Under the pieces are notes generated by a model. The model had not been told where the DNA came from, searched no databases, and was given only the letters and a program-made list of their open reading frames with translations. A stretch of 64,000 nt of DNA, taken from the NCBI RefSeq assembly GCF_030811855.1, contig NZ_JAUSRN010000015.1, forward strand, positions 104,839 through 168,838, given 5' to 3'. The position numbers and the translations under genes were made by a program. The stretch is from Variovorax paradoxus. GTDB lineage: Bacteria; Pseudomonadota; Gammaproteobacteria; Burkholderiales; Burkholderiaceae_C. Below, one piece after another: positions 43,633 through 53,433 of this stretch (positions are counted from its first letter, which is position 1; each line of letters begins with the position of its first letter).

Positions 43633-44925
43633 ATGCAGCGCGAACCCCATCTCAGCAACGCCGCCCTCATGGCCCGCCGCAGCGCGGCAGTGGCACGCGG
43701 TGTGGGCCAGGCCCATGAAATTTTCGTCAGCCGCGCCGCCAATGCCGAGGTCTGGGATGTCGAAGGGCGCCGCTACATCGACTTTGCCGGCGGCATTGCG
43801 GTGCTCAACACCGGCCACTGCCATCCGGAGATCAGCGCCGCGGTCAAGGCGCAAGTCGATCTGTACTCGCACACCTGCTTCCAGGTGCTGGCCTACGAAC
43901 CCTACGTGGAACTGGCCGAACGCCTGAATGCGCTGGCGCCAGGCGAATTCGCCAAGAAATCGATCTTCCTGAGCACCGGCGCCGAGGCGGTCGAAAACGC
44001 GGTGAAGATTGCCCGCGCTTACACGCGCCGGCCGGGCGTCATTGCCTTTACGGGCGGTTACCACGGCCGCACGATGATGACCCTGGGCCTGACCGGCAAG
44101 GTCGCACCCTACAAGGTCGGCTTCGGTCCGTTCCCGGGCGAGGTGTTCCATGCGCTCTACCCGAATGCGCTGCACGGCGTGAGCGTGGACGACGCCTTGG
44201 CTTCGGTCGAGCTCTTGTTCAAGAACGATATCGAGCCCGAACGCGTGGCGGCCTTCATCCTGGAGCCGGTGCAGGGGGAGGGCGGTTTCTACGTCGCGCC
44301 CAACGATTTTGTCGAAGGCCTGCGCGCGCTGGCGGACCGCCACGGCATCCTCATCATTGCCGACGAAGTGCAGACCGGCGCCGGCCGCACCGGCACCTGG
44401 TTCGCCAGCGAGCAATGGCCGGTGGCGCCCGATCTGATCACCACCGCCAAGTCGATGGCGGGCGGCTTCCCTATTTCCGGCGTGGTGGGCCGCGCTGAGG
44501 TGATGGATGCTCCCGCGCCCGGCGGCCTGGGCGGCACCTATGCCGGCAGCCCGATCGGCTGCGCCGCGGCGCTGGCGGTGCTCAAGGTGTTCGACGACGA
44601 GCAATTGCTGGCACGCAGCCGGGCGCTGGGCGAACGGCTCACGGCCGGCCTGCGCCGCATCGCGGCAACCGATCCCGCCATTGGCGACGTGCGCGGGCTC
44701 GGCGCCATGGTGGCCATCGAGCTGTTCGAAGATGGCGACACCGCCCGGCCCGATGCCGCGCTGACAAAAAAGGTGGTGGCGGAAGCCGCGCGGCGCGGGT
44801 TAATCCTGCTGTCATGCGGCACCTACGGCAATGTAATTCGCGTGCTGGTGCCGCTGACGGCATCCGACTTGCTTGTGGACGAAGGCCTGGCGCTTCTCGC
44901 GGACAGCTTCGCCGCGCTGCGCTGA
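43633..44925 (+). CDS. gabT: 4-aminobutyrate aminotransferase
   Basis: 430 aa class III PLP transaminase. GYHGRTMMTLGLTGK, EPVQGEGGF, IADEVQTGAGRTGTWFA (Asp binding the pyridine N) and the Lys motif TTAKSMAGGFPISGVVG are all present. GabT converts GABA and 2-oxoglutarate to succinic semialdehyde and glutamate. It heads an operon with an ABC transporter, a ureohydrolase and GabD, which fits GABA produced from a guanidino compound. Regulation by the divergent MocR protein is likely. Confidence 0.93.
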   Translation: MQREPHLSNAALMARRSAAVARGVGQAHEIFVSRAANAEVWDVEGRRYIDFAGGIAVLNTGHCHPEISAAVKAQVDLYSHTCFQVLAYEPYVELAERLNALAPGEFAKKSIFLSTGAEAVENAVKIARAYTRRPGVIAFTGGYHGRTMMTLGLTGKVAPYKVGFGPFPGEVFHALYPNALHGVSVDDALASVELLFKNDIEPERVAAFILEPVQGEGGFYVAPNDFVEGLRALADRHGILIIADEVQTGAGRTGTWFASEQWPVAPDLITTAKSMAGGFPISGVVGRAEVMDAPAPGGLGGTYAGSPIGCAAALAVLKVFDDEQLLARSRALGERLTAGLRRIAATDPAIGDVRGLGAMVAIELFEDGDTARPDAALTKKVVAEAARRGLILLSCGTYGNVIRVLVPLTASDLLVDEGLALLADSFAALR

Positions 44926-44950
44926 TCGGTCCAATTTCTTGAGCTCCTCC

Positions 44951-46045
<1,095 letters not shown>

Positions 46046-46094
46046 ACCCAGTCCCGTTTCTCGTTTCCGTTCATCACCCAGGAAGATACCCGCC

Positions 46095-47123
46095 ATGAAA
46101 AAGACTCTCCTTGCCTGCACCGTCGCGGCCAGCTTCGCACTGCCTGCTTTTGCGCAGCAGCAGCTCACCGTGGTCAACTTTGGTGGCGCTAACGCCAACG
46201 CGCAGAAGAAGGCCTACTACGAGCCCTACGAGAAGACCGGCACCAAGATCATTCCGGTCGAATACAACGGTGAGCAGGCCAAGATCAAGGCCATGGTCGA
46301 GACCAAGAAGGTGACCTGGGACGTGGTCGAGGTTGAATCGCCCGACGCGGCGCGCGGCTGCGACGAAGGCCTGTTCGAGAAGCTCGACTATTCGAAGATC
46401 GGCAACAAGGCCGACTTCCTGCCGGCCGCGGTCACCGATTGCGGCGTCGGCCTGTTCGTGTGGTCGACCGTCATGGCCTACAACGGCGAGAAGCTCAAGA
46501 CCGCACCCACCAGCTGGGCCGACTTCTGGGACGTGAAGAAGATCCCGGGCAAGCGCGGCATGCGCAAGGGCGCGCGCTACAACCTCGAGTTCGCGCTCAT
46601 GGCCGACGGCGTGAAGCCGGCCGATGTGTACAAGGTGCTGGGCACCAAGGAAGGCGCCGACCGCGCGTTCAAGAAGCTCACCGAACTCAAGCCCAACATC
46701 CAGTGGTGGGAAGCCGGCGCCCAGCCGCCGCAGTTCCTGGTCGCTGGCGACGTGGTGCTGACCACCGTGTACAACGGCCGCATCGACGCGGCCAACCGCG
46801 AAGGCCGCGACCTCAAGATCTACTGGCCGGGCGGCATCTATGACCTCGACTACCTCGTGATTCCGAAGGGCGCACCGAACAAGGAGGCTTCGTTGAAGTA
46901 CATCCAGTTTGCAATGCAGCCTGCCAACCAGACGGTCTACGCGCAGAACATCGCCTACGGCCCGACCAACACCAAGGCCCTGGCTGCGCTCAGCCCCAAG
47001 GTGCTGGCCGATCTGCCGACCTCGGCGGCCAACGCCAAGGATGCGCTGCAGTTCAACGTCGCCTTCTGGGCTGACCAGGGCGAGGCGCTCGAGAAGCGCT
47101 TCGCATCCTGGGCCACGCAGTAA
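46095..47123 (+). CDS. PotD-like periplasmic substrate-binding protein
   Basis: 342 aa from ATG 46095. A signal peptide (MKKTLLACTVAASFALPAFA) is followed by a type-II binding fold starting LTVVNFGGANANAQKKAYY, the usual opening of polyamine/opine-type binding proteins of PF13416, with WDVVEVESPDAARGCDEG and YDLDYLVIPKGAPNK. It delivers substrate to the permeases. The ligand cannot be read from the sequence. The operon suggests 4-guanidinobutyrate, GABA or a related amine. Confidence 0.88.
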   Translation: MKKTLLACTVAASFALPAFAQQQLTVVNFGGANANAQKKAYYEPYEKTGTKIIPVEYNGEQAKIKAMVETKKVTWDVVEVESPDAARGCDEGLFEKLDYSKIGNKADFLPAAVTDCGVGLFVWSTVMAYNGEKLKTAPTSWADFWDVKKIPGKRGMRKGARYNLEFALMADGVKPADVYKVLGTKEGADRAFKKLTELKPNIQWWEAGAQPPQFLVAGDVVLTTVYNGRIDAANREGRDLKIYWPGGIYDLDYLVIPKGAPNKEASLKYIQFAMQPANQTVYAQNIAYGPTNTKALAALSPKVLADLPTSAANAKDALQFNVAFWADQGEALEKRFASWATQ

Positions 47124-47143
47124 GCACGCAAGAGGAAGAGGCC

Positions 47144-48400
47144 ATGCACGCGGCAATGTCTGTCCCCCTGGCCTCGGCAGAGGCGCCACCCGGCGAGCTT
47201 AGGCGTGCGCTGGCGCGCGCCGAGTCGCGCCGCAAATGGCGCGCCTTTGCGCTCACGCTGCCGCTGCTGCTCTTCCTGCTGCTGACGCTGCTGGTGCCCA
47301 TCGTGGCGCTGCTGCAGCGCGCGGTCGAAAACCCCGAGGTGGCCAATGCGCTGCCGCGCACCGTGCGTGCGCTCGACGGCTGGGACCGCAAGGAGGCGCC
47401 CGCGCCTGCGGCCTATGCCGCGATGGCGGGCGACCTTGGCCATCTGCCCGACAGTTCCGATGCGGGCGCCTTGGCGCGCCGCCTCAATACAGAGATCGCG
47501 GGCGCCCGCTCGCTCGTGATGGGCACCTTCCGGGCGCTGCCGATTGCCGGCACGCCGGAAGAGATCAAGACCCGCATGCTGGAGATCGATCCGCGCTGGG
47601 GCGAGGTGCCGTACTGGCAGGCCATTGCCAAGAACGGATCCCGCTGGACGCCCGACTATCTGCTCGCCTCGGTCGACCTGCGGCGTGACGTGGCGGGCGA
47701 GGTGGAGCGCATGCCCGCCGACCAGCGTGCCTTTGCCGGCATCTTGCTGCGCACCTTCAACATCAGCGCCGTGGTCACCTTCTTCTGCCTGCTGCTGGCC
47801 TATCCGCTGGCGTGGTGGCTGTCGACGCTGCCCGCGCGCAAGGCCAACGTGCTGATGATCCTGGTGCTGGTGCCGTTCTGGACTTCTATCCTGGTGCGCG
47901 TGGCGGCGTGGATCGTGCTGCTGCAGTCCGAAGGCCTGGTGAATCGCGGGCTCATGGGCATCGGCCTCATCGACCATCCGCTGGCGCTGCTATTCAACCG
48001 CACCGGCGTGATCATCGCGATGGTGCACATCCTGCTGCCGTTCATGATCCTGCCGCTCTACAGCGTCATGAAGAGCGTGCCGCCCACCTATCTGCGCGCG
48101 GCCGTCTCGCTCGGCAGCTCGCCGCTGGCGGCCTTCTTCCGCGTGTACGTGCCGCAGACCTATCCGGGCATCGGCGCCGGTGCGCTGCTGGTGTTCATCC
48201 TGGCCATCGGCTACTACGTGACGCCGGCACTGCTCGGCGGTGCGGACGACCAGATGCTGAGCTATTACATCGCGCGCTACACCAATGTGGAAATCAACTG
48301 GGGCATGGCCTGTGCGCTGGGCGCCGTGCTGCTGGTCGCCACGCTGTTGCTGTATGCCGTGTACCGCCGCATCGGCAAGGCCGAGCTGAGCCTCGGCTGA
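47144..48400 (+). CDS. potB: PotB-type ABC permease with long periplasmic insertion
   Basis: 418 aa, preceded by an AGAGGAAGAGG ribosome site. It has a TM helix at about 30-50, then an unusually long soluble stretch (about 55-195), then five TM helices with the EAA-like loop (YLRAAVSLGSSPLAAFFRVY). Most PotB proteins are about 290 aa, so the insertion is a feature of this subfamily, possibly contacting the binding protein. It forms the channel with the next permease. Confidence 0.88.
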   Translation: MHAAMSVPLASAEAPPGELRRALARAESRRKWRAFALTLPLLLFLLLTLLVPIVALLQRAVENPEVANALPRTVRALDGWDRKEAPAPAAYAAMAGDLGHLPDSSDAGALARRLNTEIAGARSLVMGTFRALPIAGTPEEIKTRMLEIDPRWGEVPYWQAIAKNGSRWTPDYLLASVDLRRDVAGEVERMPADQRAFAGILLRTFNISAVVTFFCLLLAYPLAWWLSTLPARKANVLMILVLVPFWTSILVRVAAWIVLLQSEGLVNRGLMGIGLIDHPLALLFNRTGVIIAMVHILLPFMILPLYSVMKSVPPTYLRAAVSLGSSPLAAFFRVYVPQTYPGIGAGALLVFILAIGYYVTPALLGGADDQMLSYYIARYTNVEINWGMACALGAVLLVATLLLYAVYRRIGKAELSLG

Positions 48401-48422
48401 GCGGCAAGGAAGAAAGAAAAGC

Positions 48423-49241
48423 ATGCTGAAGCTTCCCCAATTCCCTGCCTATGCCACCTTTGCCGACAAGCTCGGCTGGTGGCTGGTGCGCGTCGGCTGC
48501 GTCGCGGTGCTGGCGTTTCTGCTGGCGCCGATCCTCGTGGTCATTCCGCTGTCTTTCTCGGACAGTTCGTTTCTGGCATATCCGATCCCGGGCTGGTCGC
48601 TCAAGTGGTATCGCAACCTGTTCGAGTCGCCCGAGTGGGCGCGCGCGGCGCGCAACAGCTTCATCGTCGCGCCGGCCGCCACGGTGCTGGCCACCGTGCT
48701 GGGTACGCTCGCTGCGGTGGGACTGTCGCGCACGAACTTCGCGTTCAAGGGCTTGCTCATGAGCGTACTGATCTCGCCGATGGTGGTGCCCATTGTGGTG
48801 GTGGGCGTAGCCACTTACCTCTACTTCGCACCCATCGGCCTGGCCGACACCTACTTCGGTCTGATCGTGGTGCATGCCGCGCTGGGCGCACCTTTTGTGC
48901 TGACCACCGTGCTCGCCACCCTGGCCGGCTTCAACCACAACCTGGTGCGCGCATCGCTGAGCCTGGGCGAGACACCTTTCAGAACATTCATGCGCATCAC
49001 GCTGCCGGTGATTGCGCCGGGCGTGATCTCGGGTGCGCTGTTCGCCTTTGCCACGTCGTTCGACGAAGTGGTGGTTACGCTGTTCCTCGCGGGGCCCGAC
49101 CAGGTCACGCTGCCGCGCCAGATGTTCACCGGCATTCGCGAGAACATCTCACCGACCATCGCCGCCGTGGCGACCCTGCTCATCATCTTCACCACTGCGC
49201 TGCTGCTCGCGCTCGAATGGCTGCGCGGCCGGCGTCGCTGA
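48423..49241 (+). CDS. potC: PotC-type ABC permease
   Basis: 272 aa with six predicted TM helices (VAVLAFLLAPILVVIPLSF to the C-terminal LLIIFTTALLLALEW) and the EAA-like loop LVRASLSLGETPFRTFMRIT. It completes the ABC importer with the upstream permease (22 bases between them) and is followed 12 bases later by the ureohydrolase. Short distances through the block support a single transcript. Confidence 0.9.
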   Translation: MLKLPQFPAYATFADKLGWWLVRVGCVAVLAFLLAPILVVIPLSFSDSSFLAYPIPGWSLKWYRNLFESPEWARAARNSFIVAPAATVLATVLGTLAAVGLSRTNFAFKGLLMSVLISPMVVPIVVVGVATYLYFAPIGLADTYFGLIVVHAALGAPFVLTTVLATLAGFNHNLVRASLSLGETPFRTFMRITLPVIAPGVISGALFAFATSFDEVVVTLFLAGPDQVTLPRQMFTGIRENISPTIAAVATLLIIFTTALLLALEWLRGRRR

Positions 49242-49253
49242 ACCCCCTGCGCC

Positions 49254-50210
49254 ATGCCTCCTAACACACCGAACCAGCCGCTCGGCGGCAACTCCATGCC
49301 GCGCTTTGCCGGCCCGGGCACGATGATGCGGCTTCCCGTTGCAACGTCTGCCGAGGGGCTGGATGCGGCCTTCATCGGTGTGCCGCTGGACATCGGCACC
49401 TCCAACCGGCCGGGCGCGCGTTTCGGGCCGCGCCAGATACGCGCCGAGTCGGCATTGCTGCGGCCCTACAACATGGCCACCGGCGCGGCGCCGTTCGATC
49501 GGCTCAACGTGGCCGACCTGGGCGACGTGCCCATCAATACCTATTCGCTCGAGAAGTCGGTCGATATCATCTCGGCCTTCTACGACACGGTGCTGGCCGC
49601 CGGCTGCGCACCGCTCACGCTGGGCGGCGACCACACCATCGCGCTGCCCATCCTGCGCGCGCTGGCACGCAAGCACGGCCCGGTGGCATTGGTGCATGTC
49701 GACGCGCATGCGGACGTGAACGACGACATGTTCGGCGAACGCATCGCTCACGGCACGCCGTTCCGCCGCGCCGTCGAAGAGGGCCTGCTCGCCTGTGACA
49801 AGGTCTGGCAGATCGGCCTGCGCGGCACCGGCTATGCCGCCGACGATTTCGATTGGCCGCGCGAGCAAGGCTTTACCGTGGTGCAGGCCCACGAGGTCTG
49901 GTACCAGTCGCTGGCCCCGCTCATGGCGCAGGTGCGCGAGCGCATCGGCCCGACGCATCCTGTCTACATCAGCTTCGACATCGACGGCATCGACCCCTCG
50001 TTTGCCGGCGGCACGGGCACGCCCGAGATCGGCGGCCTCACCGTGCCGCAGGCACTGGAGATCGTGCGCGGCTGCCGCGGCTTGAACGTGGTGGGCGCCG
50101 ACCTGGTGGAAGTCAGCCCGCCGTACGACCCCAGCGGGAACACCGCGCTGCTGGGCGCCAATCTTCTCTACGAGATGCTTTGCGTGCTGCCCGGCGTGCC
50201 CTACCGCTGA
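49254..50210 (+). CDS. Agmatinase/guanidinobutyrase-family ureohydrolase
   Basis: 318 aa. Binuclear-metal motifs of the arginase family are complete: GGDHT, HVDAHADVND, and SFDIDGIDPSFAGGTGTPE. The N-terminal GVPLDIGTSNRPGARFGPRQIR is shared by agmatinases and guanidinobutyrases. It releases urea from a guanidino substrate. With GabT and GabD beside it, 4-guanidinobutyrate to GABA is the most economical reaction; agmatine would need extra steps from putrescine to GABA that are not encoded here. Agmatine, 3-guanidinopropionate or guanidine itself cannot be excluded from sequence. Confidence 0.85.
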   Translation: MPPNTPNQPLGGNSMPRFAGPGTMMRLPVATSAEGLDAAFIGVPLDIGTSNRPGARFGPRQIRAESALLRPYNMATGAAPFDRLNVADLGDVPINTYSLEKSVDIISAFYDTVLAAGCAPLTLGGDHTIALPILRALARKHGPVALVHVDAHADVNDDMFGERIAHGTPFRRAVEEGLLACDKVWQIGLRGTGYAADDFDWPREQGFTVVQAHEVWYQSLAPLMAQVRERIGPTHPVYISFDIDGIDPSFAGGTGTPEIGGLTVPQALEIVRGCRGLNVVGADLVEVSPPYDPSGNTALLGANLLYEMLCVLPGVPYR

Positions 50211-50262
50211 TGCAAGCGGCTGGCCCGCGGCCAGTCTGATTTTCCCGAGACGACAGAACATC

Positions 50263-51741
50263 ATGAATACGAACTCATCCCCCCTCGCATTGCTGAACGA
50301 CCCGACCCTGCTCAAGACCGATGCACTGGTGGCCGGCGAATGGATCAAGGGCGCGAGCCGCTTCGACGTGAACGACCCGGCCACCGGCCAAAAGCTGGCC
50401 GACGTCGCCAACCTCTCGCGCGCGGACGCGGCCTTGGCGATTGCCGCCGCCAACAAGGCGCTCGCGGCCTGGCGCGGCAAGACCGGCAAGGAGCGCAGCA
50501 TCGTCTTGCGCAAGTGGTTCGACTTGCTGATCGCGAACTCCGAAGACCTGGGCCGCCTGATGACCGCCGAGCAGGGCAAGCCCTTTGCCGAGGCCAAGGG
50601 CGAGGTGGCCTACGGCGCGAGCTTCATCGAGTGGTTTGCCGAAGAAGCCAAGCGCGTGAACGGCGAGGTGCTGCCGCAGTTCGACAACAACCGGCGCCTC
50701 CTGGTGATGAAGCAGGCCATCGGCGTGTGCGCGGCCATCACGCCATGGAATTTTCCGCTGGCAATGATCACGCGCAAGGTCGCGCCGGCCTTGGCTGCGG
50801 GCTGCACGGTCGTCATCAAGCCGGCAGAACTCACGCCGCTCACCGCGCTGGCCGCGGCCGAACTGGCGGTGCGCGCGGGCATTCCGCCCGGCGTGCTCAA
50901 CGTGCTCACGGCCGACAGCCAGAACAGCATTGCCATCGGCAAGGAACTGTGCGAGAGCGACGTCGTGCGCCACCTGAGCTTCACGGGCTCCACCGAAGTC
51001 GGCCGCATCCTCATGAGCCAGTGCGCGCCGACGGTCAAGAAGCTGTCGCTCGAACTCGGCGGCAACGCGCCCTTCCTGGTGTTCGACGATGCCGATGTCG
51101 ATTCGGCGGTCGAAGGCGCCATGGCCAGCAAATACCGCAACGCCGGCCAGACCTGCGTGTGCGCGAACCGGCTATATGTGCAAGACGGCATCTACGACAG
51201 CTTCGTCGAAAAATTCGCGGCCAAGGTCAAGGCGCTCAAGGTCGGCAACGGCTTTGAAGATGGCGTGATGCAAGGTCCGCTGATCGAGGACGCGGCCATC
51301 GACAAGGTGCAGCGCCACGTCGACGACGCCGTCGCCAAGGGCGGCAAAGTGCTGGCGGGTGGGCGCAAGATAGGCGGCCAGTTCTTCGAACCCACCGTGA
51401 TCGCCGAGGCCACGCCTGACATGCTCTGCGCGCGCGAAGAAACCTTCGGCCCCTTCGCACCCGTGTTCCGCTTCAAGTCCGAGCAGGACGCCATCGATGC
51501 GGCCAACAACACCGAGTTCGGGCTGGCCAGCTATTTCTATACCCGCGACGTGGGCCGCATCTTTCGCGTGGCCGAGGCGCTGGAATACGGCATGGTCGGC
51601 ATCAATGCCGGCGTGATCGCCACCGAGCACGTGCCCTTCGGCGGCGTGAAGCAGTCGGGGCTTGGCCGCGAGGGTTCGCACCACGGCATGGACGACTACG
51701 TCGAGATCAAGTACCTCTGCCTGGGCGACATTCAGAAATAA
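50263..51741 (+). CDS. gabD: Succinate-semialdehyde dehydrogenase
   Basis: 492 aa aldehyde dehydrogenase. PWNFPLAMITRKVAPALAAG, the FTGSTEVGR cofactor motif, LELGGNAPFLVFDDAD (catalytic Glu) and GQTCVCANRLYVQ (catalytic Cys, with the second Cys known in SSADH) are present. ETFGPFAPVF and the C-terminal FGGVKQSGLGREG also match. It oxidises succinic semialdehyde to succinate with NAD(P)+, closing the GabT route into the TCA cycle. Last gene of the operon, followed by an 18-base palindrome. Confidence 0.92.
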   Translation: MNTNSSPLALLNDPTLLKTDALVAGEWIKGASRFDVNDPATGQKLADVANLSRADAALAIAAANKALAAWRGKTGKERSIVLRKWFDLLIANSEDLGRLMTAEQGKPFAEAKGEVAYGASFIEWFAEEAKRVNGEVLPQFDNNRRLLVMKQAIGVCAAITPWNFPLAMITRKVAPALAAGCTVVIKPAELTPLTALAAAELAVRAGIPPGVLNVLTADSQNSIAIGKELCESDVVRHLSFTGSTEVGRILMSQCAPTVKKLSLELGGNAPFLVFDDADVDSAVEGAMASKYRNAGQTCVCANRLYVQDGIYDSFVEKFAAKVKALKVGNGFEDGVMQGPLIEDAAIDKVQRHVDDAVAKGGKVLAGGRKIGGQFFEPTVIAEATPDMLCAREETFGPFAPVFRFKSEQDAIDAANNTEFGLASYFYTRDVGRIFRVAEALEYGMVGINAGVIATEHVPFGGVKQSGLGREGSHHGMDDYVEIKYLCLGDIQK

Positions 51742-51762
51742 CGGCGTCGCAAGTGCGCATTA

Positions 51763-51780
51763 GTCCCCAATTTTGGGGAC
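51763..51780. terminator. Perfect palindrome after gabD
   Basis: GTCCCCAA-TT-TTGGGGAC lies 22 bases after the gabD stop. It may end the operon, though no T-run follows. It also sits just upstream of the triple repeat of the next gene, so an operator role is possible. Confidence 0.4.
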
Positions 51781-51793
51781 CGGTTGCCCTTAA

Positions 51794-51821
51794 ATCTGAC
51801 AAATTCTCGCAAAACTCTCCC
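51794..51821 (+). promoter_or_regulatory. Triple direct repeat, site A (upstream of DUF4019 gene)
   Basis: Heptamers ATCTGAC (51794), TTCTCGC (51804) and CTCTCCC (51815) are spaced 10 and 11 bases start to start. The same arrangement occurs at 53322-53351 (reverse strand) and 59812-59839. Helical-turn spacing is typical of OmpR-family regulator sites. It lies 47 bases before the ATG at 51868. Confidence 0.55.
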
Positions 51822-51867
51822 GCGCAAGGGGAGGGGACGGCAGTATTGGCTGCAAAGGAGTCCCCTC

Positions 51868-52305
51868 ATGAAAATCAGACCTATTGCCGCCTGCCTATTG
51901 ACGCTTGCCACCTACTGCACCGCGGCTTCCGCTCAAGACGTGGACCCCGGGGCGCTGGTGAAAGCCGCGCAAGCCACTGTCCAGCAAATCGACGAGGGGC
52001 GTGCCGCGTCGGTGTGGGATGGCATGTCCGCCGCGGTCAAGCAGCGCGTCTCGCGCAAAGACTTCACGGAGGCGACCGCGCGCTCGCGCCAGTCTTTGGG
52101 AACGCCGGGTGTTCGCTACTGGGTCACGGTCTCGCGCCAGCAAGCGCAAGGTACGGCGTCCATTCCGGCAGGTATGTACAGCAGCGTCGAGTTCGAATCG
52201 TTGGTCGGGGGAACCAAGACCGTGCGAGAGCTGGTCTCGTTCCGGCTCGATGAGGACAACACCTGGCGGGCGAGCGGCTACACCGTGCGCAGCGACGCCC
52301 GCTAG
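51868..52305 (+). CDS. Secreted DUF4019 protein
   Basis: 145 aa from ATG 51868, which has AAAGGAG upstream; an earlier in-frame ATG lacks one. The signal peptide is MKIRPIAACLLTLATYCTAASA. The mature part matches DUF4019: a helix with VWDGMSAAVKQRVSRKDF, then RQSLGTPGVRYWVTVS, SSVEFESLVGG and a closing strand with WRASGYTV. DUF4019 is a small periplasmic family related to SnoaL/NTF2-like folds, function unknown. It is under the triple-repeat site A and is convergent with the regulator at 52376. Confidence 0.85.
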   Translation: MKIRPIAACLLTLATYCTAASAQDVDPGALVKAAQATVQQIDEGRAASVWDGMSAAVKQRVSRKDFTEATARSRQSLGTPGVRYWVTVSRQQAQGTASIPAGMYSSVEFESLVGGTKTVRELVSFRLDEDNTWRASGYTVRSDAR

Positions 52306-52325
52306 ACGTCTGCGCGGTTTCGACT

Positions 52326-52347
52326 CCTCTCCCGCTTGCGGGAGAGG
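52326..52347. repeat. Dispersed palindromic intergenic repeat
   Basis: CCTCTCCCGC-TT-GCGGGAGAGG, followed by GCTCGGGTGAGGG, is a well-known REP-like sequence found between genes in many proteobacteria. Here it lies between two convergent genes and could end transcription from both sides. Confidence 0.7.
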
Positions 52348-52375
52348 GCTCGGGTGAGGGTGCGGCCGCCATCCT

Positions 52376-53089
52376 TCAGGCAAGACTGCTCGCATCGGCG
52401 CTGACGGCCTCGAAGCAATAGCCCTGGCCGTAGATGGCGGCCAGCCGGTAGCCCGTCTCCGGCCGCAGCCGGAGCGCCGTGCGCACCCGCGAGATGTGCG
52501 TGTCCAGGGAGCGCGACACCTGTTCGGTATCCGTGGCGCTGCTGATGCCCCAGACGGACTCCAGCAAATACCGCCGCGAGAGCACGCGCCCCATGTTTCG
52601 GAACAGGAGGAGGGCGAGGTTGAATTGCTTCTGCGTCAGAACCACCGGCGCACCATCCATCTCCAGGAGTTGGCGCGCGGGCAGAAAGTGATAGCGGCCC
52701 CAGGTCTGGTCATCGGGCTCCTCTGCGTAGGCCCGCCGTATCAGGGCGCGCACGCGAGCTGCGAGTTCGCCCGCCCGGATCGGGCTCACGATGATGTCGT
52801 CCGCGCCGGCGGCCAAACCATCCACGATGTACTCCTCTTCATGACCTTGGGCCTTCAGGAGAATCGGTACGCGGTCTTTCAACGTCATGCGCGCCCATCG
52901 CGCAACATCCGGTCCCGTGGTGTCCGGCAAGTGCCAGTCCAGCACCACGAGATCGAAGGTTTCTCGCAGCAACTCGCGTTGCAACGCGCTGCCCCTGATG
53001 AAGCTTCGGCAGTCATGCCCCAGAGGTCGAAGAATGCTCTCGATCAAGGCAAACTCGTCGTCGTCGTTGTCCAGTATCGCAATTCGCAT
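52376..53089 (-). CDS. Orphan OmpR-family regulator with defective receiver
   Basis: 237 aa. The receiver keeps the acidic start (LDNDDD) and the phospho-acceptor Asp51 (VVLDWHLPD). The conserved Thr/Ser is Lys79 and the switch Lys is Ser102 (IIVSPIR), so normal phosphorylation control is doubtful. The C-terminal winged helix is complete (LTQKQFNLALLLFRNMG, YLLESVWG, ISRVRTALRLRPETGYRLAAIYGQGY). No histidine kinase lies nearby. A 43-aa gene precedes it by 12 bases and the triple-repeat site B lies upstream of that, which suggests autoregulation and control of the DUF4019 gene and the adhesin. Confidence 0.88.
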   Translation of the reverse strand: MRIAILDNDDDEFALIESILRPLGHDCRSFIRGSALQRELLRETFDLVVLDWHLPDTTGPDVARWARMTLKDRVPILLKAQGHEEEYIVDGLAAGADDIIVSPIRAGELAARVRALIRRAYAEEPDDQTWGRYHFLPARQLLEMDGAPVVLTQKQFNLALLLFRNMGRVLSRRYLLESVWGISSATDTEQVSRSLDTHISRVRTALRLRPETGYRLAAIYGQGYCFEAVSADASSLA

Positions 53090-53100
53090 CGCTACCTCTC

Positions 53101-53232
53101 TCAGAGATGATCCGGCGAACTGAACAGCCGCACCTCGTCTTCAGCGAGCAGCGCTCGATGAATCAATGCGCTCAGCACGGCGCCAAGCTGTGCGAACTCG
53201 GCGCACCAGGCTTTCAACACGTTGTTTCTCAT
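53101..53232 (-). CDS. Small 43-aa ORF leading the orphan regulator
   Basis: ATG 53232 is preceded by CGGAGG at a good distance, and the frame ends at 53101, 12 bases before the regulator ATG. The product (MRNNVLKAWCAEFAQLGAVL, then a short helix and an acidic tail) has no signal peptide. Ribosome site, tight spacing and an upstream triple repeat support real translation. It could be a leader peptide coupling translation to the regulator, or a small partner protein. Confidence 0.6.
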   Translation of the reverse strand: MRNNVLKAWCAEFAQLGAVLSALIHRALLAEDEVRLFSSPDHL

Positions 53233-53321
53233 CAAGGACCTCCGATCAGAATGGGTCGATCAAGCGGACCGGTGGGCATCCACCGGGCTTGAGCTCTGAT
53301 CCTGCTTGGAAGTCTTAAATG

Positions 53322-53351
53322 GCGAGAGAATCTAGCGAGAGTTCGTCAGAT
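53322..53351 (-). promoter_or_regulatory. Triple direct repeat, site B (upstream of regulator)
   Basis: On the reverse strand ATCTGAC (53351-53345), CTCTCGC (53341-53335) and TTCTCTC lie 10 and 11 bases apart, the same order and spacing as sites A and D. A further CTCTCGC is at 53328-53322. It lies about 90 bases before the 43-aa gene. Confidence 0.55.
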
Positions 53352-53433
53352 TTGAATGCAAAAAGGACTGGTCGGATAGGCATTAGTTCACATTGCCGCG
53401 GCGGCGCGCTCTCACGCGGGCAAGCCCTTGAAG

